64,000 bases of DNA, from positions 62,001-126,000 of the forward strand of contig CANJPQ010000004.1 of NCBI GenBank assembly GCA_947476275.1, written 5' to 3'. The stretch is from Fidelibacterota bacterium. Its GTDB lineage: Bacteria; Pseudomonadota; Alphaproteobacteria; Rhodospirillales; Rhodospirillaceae. A model generated the notes under the pieces. That model ran no database searches. It saw only the letters and a list, made by a program, of their open reading frames with translations, and was not told where the DNA came from. Below, one piece after another: positions 34,048 through 41,431 of this stretch. Numbering within the stretch: position 1 is the first letter of the stretch; each line of letters starts with the position of its first letter. Made by a program: the position numbers and the translations under genes.

Positions 34048-34805
34048 TGCGTTGGCTCGCCGCCCTTCTTATCGCCGCCGCGCAGGCCGCGTCGCCGGAG
34101 GTTCCGGCCGAGGTCACCATTCACGAAACGCCCGGTGGGCCTGTGTTCGCAGCACCCACCGGCATGTCGCTCTATGTGTTCGATCGCGACACCCAGCCCA
34201 ATGTCTCCACCTGCATCGGCCAATGCGCCGCTGCGTGGCCGCCGCTCGCAGCACCCGCCGAGGCCAAGCCGATCGGCGACTGGACGGTGGTGGCGCGGCC
34301 CGACGGCGCACGGCAATGGGCCTATCGCGGCCGTCCGCTCTACCGCTATGCGGAAGAGCTCAAGGCTGGCGGCACCTATGGCGATGGTGGCGGCGCGTGG
34401 CATCTCGCGTTGACCGCCTGGAACTTTCCGGGGCGTGCGAAGACTGCGCAGGCCGCTATTCCCGCGGTGGAACTGCCGCTGCTCCCCGCGGGCGTGACGG
34501 CGCAGCATGCGGCGCAAGGCCTTGTTCTCGCGGACTTTCGCGGCATGACGTTGTACGCGTTCGACAAGGATGTTCCGGGATCACGGCCGTCCTGCAACGG
34601 CCAGTGTACGTTGCAGTGGCGTCCGCTGGCGGCGCCTGCTGCAGCGCACGCGCTCGGCGCGTGGACCACGGTGGCGCGTGTCGATGGTGCAGTGCAGTGG
34701 GCGTATAAGGGCAAGCCGCTCTACGTTTGTCTCCAGGACACCAAGCCCGGCGAGACAAGTTGCGCATTCGACGGCAGAGGTCCGTGGCACGCTATTGGCC
34801 CCTGA
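34047..34805 (+). CDS. Secreted protein with two COG4315-type Yx(FWY)xxD repeats
   Basis: The 252-residue product has a signal peptide without a lipobox Cys and two similar halves of about 110 residues. Each half carries the YxFDxD signature (YVFDRD at 43-48, YAFDKD at 170-175), a CxGQC pair (CIGQC, CNGQC) and a W-A-Y-R/K-G-x-P-L-Y segment. Such repeats are found in exported proteins of unknown function, often near redox proteins. The start shares one base with the DUF1552 stop. It closes the operon; the conserved cysteine pairs and the neighbouring cytochrome hint at a redox or metal role, which is inference. Confidence 0.8.
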   Translation: MRWLAALLIAAAQAASPEVPAEVTIHETPGGPVFAAPTGMSLYVFDRDTQPNVSTCIGQCAAAWPPLAAPAEAKPIGDWTVVARPDGARQWAYRGRPLYRYAEELKAGGTYGDGGGAWHLALTAWNFPGRAKTAQAAIPAVELPLLPAGVTAQHAAQGLVLADFRGMTLYAFDKDVPGSRPSCNGQCTLQWRPLAAPAAAHALGAWTTVARVDGAVQWAYKGKPLYVCLQDTKPGETSCAFDGRGPWHAIGP

Positions 34806-34884
34806 TCAACCAAGGGCATCTTGCAACATCACCGCGAACAGATAGACTCACGTCGCTGTGTGAAACGTCTGCTTGGTGAATGTC

Positions 34885-35262
34885 ATGACCAACGCGTTGA
34901 GTGTTCGCCAGTTCGTTGCCGCTCTGGCGACTGTTTGTCTCTCCTGTGCCGCTTGGGCCGGGCCACTCGAAGACGGCATTAAGGCCTATACCAAGGCTGA
35001 CTACGCGCGCGCCAACCGGTTGCTGGAGCCGTTGGCGCAGGGCGGGGATGTCGATGCGCAGTACACCTTGGCCGCCATGTATCTAAAAGGCCAAGGCGTC
35101 AGCGAGGATAAGGTCCACGCCTACATGTGGTACGCGCTCGCCGCGCGCAAAGGCGACAAGGATGCGGCGGCCGATCGCGAGCAGGTCGCCAGCACCATGA
35201 CGCCGCAGCAAGTCGATGAAGCCAAGCGCCTCGTGGCTGCGTGGGCCCCGAAGGCGAAGTAG
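34885..35262 (+). CDS. Small exported Sel1-repeat protein
   Basis: The 125-residue protein has a signal peptide (cut after AWA) and a Sel1-like repeat pair (QYTLAAMYLKGQGV, then DKVHAYMWYALAARKGD). It is probably a periplasmic protein-interaction module. The ATG at 34885, behind GGTGA, was preferred to in-frame TTG/GTG codons at 34873/34876. The gene is 79 bases after the preceding operon and ends 6 bases from the stop of the convergent OGT-like gene. Confidence 0.72.
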   Translation: MTNALSVRQFVAALATVCLSCAAWAGPLEDGIKAYTKADYARANRLLEPLAQGGDVDAQYTLAAMYLKGQGVSEDKVHAYMWYALAARKGDKDAAADREQVASTMTPQQVDEAKRLVAAWAPKAK

Positions 35263-35268
35263 CGTTCG

Positions 35269-37446
35269 CTAGCCGATGGCAATGTGATCGGGCGGAAGCC
35301 CGGCCTGCAGGCGTTCGTACATCGCCGTGTATGCCGCCTCGAGATTGCGCGTGAACAGCCGTGAGTCAAACAAGCGGCTGCTTGTGCGAACGCGGCGCAG
35401 GCGATCCTTGAGTGCGGCGATTTTTTCCGGTGATTGCGCCAGGCTCACCGCGAGGCGCTCATAATCTTCCCACGTTTTAACGACCAACTCGGGCAAGTCT
35501 GCAGCTTTCAGCAGGCTTGCGGCCACGCGGCCGGCGAATGTCTCGCCAGGACAAGTGATCACCGGCAGGCCCATCCATAGGGCATCGCTGGTGGTGGTGT
35601 GGGCATTGTAGGGCGCGGTGTCGAGGAACAAATCGCCGTGAACCTGGCGCCCGATATGCAGCGGCATCGGCGCGCGGTCGGCGAACACCAGCCGTGCCGG
35701 ATCGATGCTGCGCGCCTGCGCTTCGCGGCGCAGATTGCGAATCATGGTTGGGTTATCGCCCAGGAGCCAAAGCACGCTGCCGTTCACTTGGCTGAGCACG
35801 CGCATCCAGATGTCGAACACTTGCGGCAGGATCTTGTAGGTGTTGTTGAAACACACGAACACAAAGCCGGCCTCGGGCAAGCCCAGTTCGGCCCGGGTGA
35901 ACGTGCGCGCGGCTACCGCACGGTGGGTGTCGTTCGGCTGATAGGTGTCCGGGAGCGTCACGACCTTTTCGGCGTACCAGCGGCGGTCGGATTCAGGAAT
36001 CAGCACGGGGTCGGCAATGATGTAGTCCATGTATGCCGCGCCCATGGTGCCGGGATAGCCGAGGTAGTTCACCTGAATCGGCGCGGCACGGTGAGCGAAG
36101 AGCCGGCCGCGGGCTTCATTGGTGAGGCCCTTCAAGTCGACCGCGATATCGATTTCCATCTCCCGCGCCAGTGCGGCGATGTCCATGTCCGCACGGCCGC
36201 GGACTTCGATGAAGCGATCGAAGCTGCCCCGCAGTCGCTCCTGCATGTAATCGCCGGTGGTCGGACTGGAGCAGAACGCGATGATCTCAAAGCGCGAGCG
36301 ATCGTGAAGTTCAAAGATTTCCGCAATGAGGAAACCGACGGCGTGGGCATAGAAATCTCCCGTGAAATAGCCGATGCGGATCTTGTCGTGCCGCGACGGC
36401 TTGTTCAGGGGCGGTAGCGGACGGGTCAGCTTGTGCCACGCGTTGTCCCAAATCTGCGCACACTTGAGTTGCGCTTGCGGCGCATTGGAAACTGCGAGAA
36501 ACGTGAACGGGTTGGCGACCTCTTCGTCCTGCGTCACTTGTTCCGTCAGCCGTGCGATATCAGCATCCAGTCCGGTCCAGTCGCACGTCTGCAACTTCAT
36601 CCCGATCCGCATGCCGGGGACAAACCGGTGAGTCGGGTCTATCGCCAAAGCGCGGTCGTAGCTCGCGACCGCATCCTCATGGCGGTTGAGTTGGCGCAAC
36701 ACTTCACCGCAGTTGGCATAGGGAGTTGGGTCGCGGGGATTGAGGGCGGTGGCCGCCTCGTACGCTGCAAGCGCTTCCTCGAACCGTCCCAATTCCGCGA
36801 GCACGAGGCCTCGGTTAATATAGGCGGTATGAAGATCGGGCTTCAGCTTGATCAGCTGATCGTAGGCCGCCAGCGCGTCGTCCAACCGCTTCATCGACTG
36901 CAGGGTGCGAGCGCGGCCATCGTGGAGGCGATGGTTGGTCGGCTGAAGTCCGATCGCTCGCGCATAGTCTGCAAGCGCGGCGTCATAGCGTTCCAGTTGG
37001 CGAAAAATGACGCCACGGTTGACGTAGGCTTCGACCGCGCCTGGGTTGAGGCCAACCGCCGCGTCGCAATTGGCCAGCGCTTCGTCCAGACGTTTAAGTT
37101 CGGTCAGCGCTGCCGCACGGTTGATGTGCGCATCGACGAGGGACGGCTTCAGGGCAAGCGCACGATCAAAGCTGGCGACTGCGTCTTCGAATTGCTTTGT
37201 CTCGTGCTGTGCCATGCCGAGGGTGCAGTAGGTGCGCGCAACCGTGGGGTTGATGCTCACGGCCTGGGCCAGCAGAGCCGCTGCGCGCACAGCCTCTCCG
37301 GCCTGAAGCGCGATACTGCCGGCAACATTCAATGTGTCGAAGTCGCACGCACCGGACGCTAGGATGCTCTCGCACAGCTGCCATGCGTCGCGCGAGTTTC
37401 CTTGCTGCCATTGGGCAACGGCCGCAGCGAGGCGGTTGCCGGTCAT
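35269..37446 (-). CDS. TPR-containing O-GlcNAc-transferase-like (GT41/SPINDLY) glycosyltransferase
   Basis: The 725-residue protein has about eight TPR units (1-275) followed by a GT41 catalytic region (about 335-715). Recognisable GT41 pieces are RIGYFTGDFYAHAVGFLIAEIFELHDR, DIAVDLKGLTNEARGRLFAHRAAPIQVNYLGYPGTMG, AYMDYIIADP, and the donor-site NAHTTTSDALWMGLPVITCPG. Eukaryotic OGT and SPINDLY modify Ser/Thr of proteins; bacterial members can glycosylate proteins such as flagellins or adhesins. No signal peptide is present, so it acts in the cytoplasm. The acceptor is unknown and no obvious substrate gene lies beside it. The first ATG at 37446 was kept. Confidence 0.9.
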   Translation of the reverse strand: MTGNRLAAAVAQWQQGNSRDAWQLCESILASGACDFDTLNVAGSIALQAGEAVRAAALLAQAVSINPTVARTYCTLGMAQHETKQFEDAVASFDRALALKPSLVDAHINRAAALTELKRLDEALANCDAAVGLNPGAVEAYVNRGVIFRQLERYDAALADYARAIGLQPTNHRLHDGRARTLQSMKRLDDALAAYDQLIKLKPDLHTAYINRGLVLAELGRFEEALAAYEAATALNPRDPTPYANCGEVLRQLNRHEDAVASYDRALAIDPTHRFVPGMRIGMKLQTCDWTGLDADIARLTEQVTQDEEVANPFTFLAVSNAPQAQLKCAQIWDNAWHKLTRPLPPLNKPSRHDKIRIGYFTGDFYAHAVGFLIAEIFELHDRSRFEIIAFCSSPTTGDYMQERLRGSFDRFIEVRGRADMDIAALAREMEIDIAVDLKGLTNEARGRLFAHRAAPIQVNYLGYPGTMGAAYMDYIIADPVLIPESDRRWYAEKVVTLPDTYQPNDTHRAVAARTFTRAELGLPEAGFVFVCFNNTYKILPQVFDIWMRVLSQVNGSVLWLLGDNPTMIRNLRREAQARSIDPARLVFADRAPMPLHIGRQVHGDLFLDTAPYNAHTTTSDALWMGLPVITCPGETFAGRVAASLLKAADLPELVVKTWEDYERLAVSLAQSPEKIAALKDRLRRVRTSSRLFDSRLFTRNLEAAYTAMYERLQAGLPPDHIAIG

Positions 37447-37590
37447 AGGGCGGTCCTGACGGGTGAGAGCAGTCTCATCGAATTGCTTGTGCCAAAGGCG
37501 GTGGCGGATGTCGAGTGCGCCTGCGGTCGCGGTTCAACTCGCTGCGGCGGCGGTGTATGATTGCGCCTGCGATCGCCTGGAGGGGAAATT

Positions 37591-37980
37591 GTGAGCGGAC
37601 TTCCGGAAGCCGAGCTGGAAAAATTGCTTGCCAACCGGCGCCGCGTGGCGCCGGGCGAGGTCATATTTCTGGAGGGTCAACAGGGGGACAGAGCCTACGT
37701 GATCCTAACGGGAGAGGTGCACATCACGATTGAAGAGGCTGACGGCAAGCAATTGGTGATCAACCGCATCCATGCGGGCGAAATCTTCGGCGAAATTGCC
37801 CTGCTGCAGAAGGACTGCAAGCGCACCGCGACCGCGGTCTCCAAGGATGGATGCGAACTACTGTCAATTGATAAGACGGTGTTTGACACGCGATTGAAAG
37901 AAGCCGATCCGCTGCTGCGATTCGTGATCGACCACCTGTGTCAGATCGTGCTGACGTGGACCGATCGCGCGCGGCGATAG
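37591..37980 (+). CDS. Cyclic-nucleotide-binding domain protein
   Basis: The 129-residue protein is a single cNMP-binding domain of the CRP type: VAPGEVIFLEGQQGDRAYVILTGEVHI (about 20-46) and the phosphate-binding cassette region GEIFGEIALLQKDCKRTATAV (about 62-82). It has no DNA-binding domain, so it would sense cAMP/cGMP or act as a subunit. The GTG at 37591 is placed 6 bases after a GGAGGGG ribosome site; upstream in-frame TTG at 37561 is less likely. It is divergent from the OGT-like gene, which suggests a regulatory link without proving it. Confidence 0.82.
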   Translation: MSGLPEAELEKLLANRRRVAPGEVIFLEGQQGDRAYVILTGEVHITIEEADGKQLVINRIHAGEIFGEIALLQKDCKRTATAVSKDGCELLSIDKTVFDTRLKEADPLLRFVIDHLCQIVLTWTDRARR

Positions 37981-37984
37981 CGAA

Positions 37985-38018
37985 AGGCCCCACCGCACAA
38001 TGCGAGGGCCTGATTTTA
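37985..38018. terminator. Bidirectional terminator between convergent genes
   Basis: AGGCCCC... and ...GGGCCT arms (37985-37996 with 38002-38011) form a GC-rich imperfect stem. On the plus strand it is followed by a TTTT run and can end the cNMP-binding gene. In the other direction it follows the stop of the small gene 38016-38213. Confidence 0.6.
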
Positions 38019-38213
38019 GCTATTTGTCTGCGGTGTCTGCGCACCGGGCTGCTTCCGATGCTGGTCGCGGTCCTTGGAGCGGTCATCGCTTTGGCCCATC
38101 TGGCCCTGGCGCTTTTTGTTCTGTCCCTTCCGACCCGATTGATTCTGCTGGGTCTGTTGATCTTGCGAAGACGACTTCTGACCGGCCAGTTGGCCTCGAT
38201 GCTTGTTGTCCAT
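38016..38213 (-). CDS. 65-residue disordered Gln/Lys/Ser-rich protein
   Basis: A minus-strand frame starting at the ATG 38213 has an AGGAG ribosome site 7 bases upstream. The product is extremely hydrophilic (runs such as QDQQTQQNQSGRKGQNKKR) with no predicted fold, no signal and almost no large hydrophobic residues. Such proteins are often stress-related, like hydrophilins. No family was recognised. The ribosome site and the terminator behind it support that it is a real gene. Confidence 0.6.
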   Translation of the reverse strand: MDNKHRGQLAGQKSSSQDQQTQQNQSGRKGQNKKRQGQMGQSDDRSKDRDQHRKQPGAQTPQTNS

Positions 38214-38275
38214 GAATGTCTCCTGAGTTTTGTGGCGGATTGCCAATCAGGACAACGGATGAAATCGCAATTCGT

Positions 38276-38851
38276 TCAACTGCGTGCGAGTTTCATCGTG
38301 TAGTCGCGGACATCTGCAGGCCATCGCGCGAGAAGTGTGGCGAGCGTATCGTACGTACCGCTGAACAATGCACGCGATGCTTCCTCGAATTCCGGGAGAT
38401 TCCCCGCCATCGCCGACATGAACGCGTAGGCCGCGTCGCGTGCACGCCGCGCGGAGTCTTTGCCCGATTTATCGCGTCGTGCCTCTTCAACCAGCTTGCG
38501 CAACGCCACCGACGCACCGCCGGGTTGCGTGCTCAGCCATTCCCAATGACGCGGGAGCAACGTGACCTCGCGTGCGACGACACCCAACTTCGGCCGTCCA
38601 CGTCCGCGTGGGACGTCGGAGGATGTTGGCGCGGCATCGGCTTGGGCACGCGGGAGGCGCGCGATCATATCCGCATCGCTACCGCGCGGATCGATGTCGA
38701 TCACGCGGCCGGTGGCATCGTCATAAATTTGGACCAGCACGGCAGCGCCGGCCTCGGCGTGTTTCACAGCGAGGGCCACCTGTTCGAGGGGGCCACTCGC
38801 GAGTCGCTTCTGGCCGACAAATGCGGTGCAGGTGATGACGGCAGGGCTCAT
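38276..38851 (-). CDS. DUF2239 family protein
   Basis: The 191-residue protein matches DUF2239, with the hallmark RGRGRPKLGVVAREVTLLPRHWEWLSTQPGGASVALRKLVEEAR split around residues 82-125. The RGRGRP part resembles a basic DNA-contacting segment. The function is not known. The promoter predicted at 38859-38886 would place the transcription start at, or one base from, the ATG, so the mRNA may be leaderless. Palindromic sequences overlap that promoter and suggest tight regulation. Confidence 0.85.
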   Translation of the reverse strand: MSPAVITCTAFVGQKRLASGPLEQVALAVKHAEAGAAVLVQIYDDATGRVIDIDPRGSDADMIARLPRAQADAAPTSSDVPRGRGRPKLGVVAREVTLLPRHWEWLSTQPGGASVALRKLVEEARRDKSGKDSARRARDAAYAFMSAMAGNLPEFEEASRALFSGTYDTLATLLARWPADVRDYTMKLARS

Positions 38852-38858
38852 GTCGAAG

Positions 38859-38886
38859 ATTATTCACAGGTCATAACGCCTGTCAA
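38859..38886 (-). promoter_or_regulatory. Sigma-70-type promoter of DUF2239 (leaderless)
   Basis: On the minus strand TTGACA (38886-38881, a perfect -35) and AATAAT (38864-38859, five of six to the -10 consensus) are 16 bases apart. The expected start site is about 38852, while the ATG begins at 38851, so the mRNA would carry little or no untranslated leader. Confidence 0.6.
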
Positions 38887-38900
38887 TATTACCCGGGTAA
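38866..38900. promoter_or_regulatory. Operator-like inverted repeats over the DUF2239 promoter
   Basis: ACAGG (38866-38870) and CCTGT (38879-38883) form an inverted repeat with an 8-base spacer lying between the -10 and -35 of DUF2239. TTACCCGGGTAA (38889-38900) is a perfect 12-base palindrome just upstream of the -35. Both look like dimeric repressor sites. They might also affect the TonB-dependent receptor 135 bases to the right. The regulator is unknown. Confidence 0.5.
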
Positions 38901-39034
38901 AAAACGCCGAAATCAAGCTGCGTCCATTAAGTGATACTGAACGGAGAATTGTCGCCATTTTTCCCCCTTCGGCTCCCAAGGTCTTGCGCGAAGGTTGCGC
39001 CGGCAGGGTGCGAAACAACCAGGGAGGGGCAAAA

Positions 39035-41419
39035 ATGACTCACAGTCATCAGCTGATGTTCGCCTGCGTAGGCGCGATTGTCGGACTCGGATCGTCGGTC
39101 GCCACGGCGCAAGTCGCCACGGGCGTCGAAACAATCACAGTGACGGCGCGGCGCACGGACGAAAAGCTCCAAGATGTGCCGCTGCAGGTCTCCGCGTACA
39201 CCGCGGATATGCTCAAACAGGTGAACGTCGCGACGATTCGCGACATCAACAATCTGACCCCCAGCATGAACTTCCAAGGCGCGTCGTTCGGTCGCGCCGG
39301 CGGTGCCCCGCGCTTGTTCTTCCGCGGCCTTGGCGCATCGGCTTCGGGCAATCAGAGCAAAGCCAACTCGTTCATGGACGGCATCTATCTCGCCGGCGGC
39401 ATCCTCAACATTCCCTACGATTATCTTGAACGCGTCGAGTCCATGCCGGGTCCTCAGAGCGCGCAGTTCGGCCGTGCGACGTTCGGCGGTGCGTTGAACT
39501 TCGTCACGAAGGATCCGACGGAGACCTATCAGGCGAAGGTCAACTTCGACGTCGCCACGGGCCATCAGCAGAATTTCAACGCCATGGTCTCCGGTCCCCT
39601 TGCCGGCGAAAAGTTGCTGGGCCTGTTGTTCGTCGCCTACGAGAACTACGGCGGTCCATCGTCGTGGACGAGCCCACCCGACATTCTGCACCCCAAGGGC
39701 GTTGGCGTGCAGGCCACCAACACATACATGGGTGCGGCGAAGTTCATCTTCAAACCCAGCGACGATTTCCGCATCGAGGCTCGCCTCACGCGCAACAAGG
39801 ATCACGACGGTCCGTCGATGTTCTATTGGACGCCGCTGGCGGAAAAGAACGGCGTTTTCATCAATCCGCTCACAGGGGCAACCGTTCGCTATCCAGTCGG
39901 TGTGGTCAAAGCGCCTGATACGGTGAACCCCACGATCAACCAGTTCCCCAACTTCGATACGATCCCCGATCCGACTGTGCACACCGAGCACACGCGCGCC
40001 AGCTTGGAAGCGAACTGGCACATCGCCGAGCACGATCTGACTTTCAACTACGGCCATGAATACGAATCTGTGAAGCGGGGCTGGGATACGGATTTCGGTC
40101 CCTTCCCGGCAAGCTACACGCTTGGCCAGAAGCAGCGGACGAAGGCCAATCAGTTCGAAATCAGGATCGCGTCTCCGCGGGAGCAGCGGCTGCGCTATGC
40201 ATTCGGCGGGTACTACTTGAAGCAGGCCAATCCCACGGTCTCGACCGGGTATACGGTTCTGTCGTGCGTGGACTCGTGCTTCCAGACCAACGGCTTCGCG
40301 TCTTACTTCAGCCCCGTCGCCAGCTACAACCCGGTGACGCGTTCGATCCCAGGGTGGACCGGAACGGTCAATCGCGTGAACACGGTGACTCCGACCGACA
40401 ACACGACGGAGGTGCGCGACATCGCGGGCTTCGGCGCGGTGAACTTCGATGTCATCGACAAGGTCCGCGTCAACCTCGAAGGCCGGTATCAGTCCGAACG
40501 CGTGTTGAATAAGAGCTTCCTGCCGGGCGGCTTCGTCGGCCAAACTACGGTCAAGACTTTCTTGCCGCGCCTCACCGCGGAATATCGCCCCGCGCAGGAC
40601 GTGATGCTCTACGTGTTGTACTCGGTGGGCAACAATCCGTTGGGCTTCAATACTTCGCCGTTCATCGGCGCGGCGGGAACCGGCACGACCGCGGCCGACC
40701 GCATCGTGAAGGAAGAAAAGCTCTACAACTACGAAGCCGGCATGAAGGCGACGTGGCTGGAAGGGCGTTTGACCACCAACGTGACCGTCTATCACATGCG
40801 CTGGAAGAACCAGAGCGTCTCGCAAACGCTGCTGGCGCCGGACGGTACGACGCTGTTCAGCCTGCTGCGCAGCACCGGCAGCACCACCATCGACGGCTTC
40901 GGTTTGGAAGTGCAGGCGGCGCCGATGGAAGGTCTCTCTGTGCGCGGCATCCTGTCCTACAACCGCTCGGTCTATAAGGACTACTGCTCGACGGCGGCGT
41001 TCCAGTTGCTCGGCCGGCGGAGCCCCGGCCAATTGGGATGCGCTTTCGTCAACGGCAATCGGATGGAAGCCGTGCCGCCTTGGACGGCATCCACAATGAT
41101 CGCCTATCAGCGCCCCATCAACGACACCTGGGATTGGTTCGTGCGGGGCAACTTCGCCTACCAGCAGGGCCAGTGGGAATCCGACCTCAACTTGGCCAAG
41201 CAGGAAAGCGGGTATATCTTCGGCCTGAACGTGGGCGTGGAGAGCGAAAAGTACTCCGTGCAGGTGTACTGTTCCAACTGCACGCAGGACACGGAGATCT
41301 ACCGTTTCGTGCGCATCTTCGACAATCGCAGCGGAACTAACCTCGCCGACCGAAGCACCGTCGGCGGCACGCCGCGGCGCCCGCGTCAGTTCGGCGTCAA
41401 GGGCACCTGGTCATTCTAA
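39035..41419 (+). CDS. TonB-dependent outer-membrane receptor
   Basis: The 794-residue receptor has a signal peptide (cut after ATA), a TonB-box-like ETITVTARR (about 31-39), a plug domain (about 45-165, with IRDINNLTPSMNFQG and the family-typical VESMPGPQSAQFGRATFGGALNFVTK) and a 22-strand barrel ending in GTWSF. The ATG at 39035 follows a GGGAGGGG ribosome site; a longer frame from 38216 overlaps DUF2239 and is spurious. The next gene, an exported cytochrome/propeller protein, starts 12 bases later, so the two should take up and process the same compound. The ligand is unknown. Confidence 0.92.
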   Translation: MTHSHQLMFACVGAIVGLGSSVATAQVATGVETITVTARRTDEKLQDVPLQVSAYTADMLKQVNVATIRDINNLTPSMNFQGASFGRAGGAPRLFFRGLGASASGNQSKANSFMDGIYLAGGILNIPYDYLERVESMPGPQSAQFGRATFGGALNFVTKDPTETYQAKVNFDVATGHQQNFNAMVSGPLAGEKLLGLLFVAYENYGGPSSWTSPPDILHPKGVGVQATNTYMGAAKFIFKPSDDFRIEARLTRNKDHDGPSMFYWTPLAEKNGVFINPLTGATVRYPVGVVKAPDTVNPTINQFPNFDTIPDPTVHTEHTRASLEANWHIAEHDLTFNYGHEYESVKRGWDTDFGPFPASYTLGQKQRTKANQFEIRIASPREQRLRYAFGGYYLKQANPTVSTGYTVLSCVDSCFQTNGFASYFSPVASYNPVTRSIPGWTGTVNRVNTVTPTDNTTEVRDIAGFGAVNFDVIDKVRVNLEGRYQSERVLNKSFLPGGFVGQTTVKTFLPRLTAEYRPAQDVMLYVLYSVGNNPLGFNTSPFIGAAGTGTTAADRIVKEEKLYNYEAGMKATWLEGRLTTNVTVYHMRWKNQSVSQTLLAPDGTTLFSLLRSTGSTTIDGFGLEVQAAPMEGLSVRGILSYNRSVYKDYCSTAAFQLLGRRSPGQLGCAFVNGNRMEAVPPWTASTMIAYQRPINDTWDWFVRGNFAYQQGQWESDLNLAKQESGYIFGLNVGVESEKYSVQVYCSNCTQDTEIYRFVRIFDNRSGTNLADRSTVGGTPRRPRQFGVKGTWSF

Positions 41420-41431
41420 GGAGAAGACGAC

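Noticed and set aside
38216-39034. N-terminal extension of the TonB-dependent receptor
   Set aside because: The long frame overlaps DUF2239 antisense and would bury the signal peptide; the ATG at 39035 with its ribosome site is the right start.
38927-41032. 701-codon open frame on the minus strand
   Set aside because: It lies wholly antisense to the clear TonB-dependent receptor gene; its composition (Arg/His/Val rich) is the usual shadow of GC-rich codon bias and shows no family motif.
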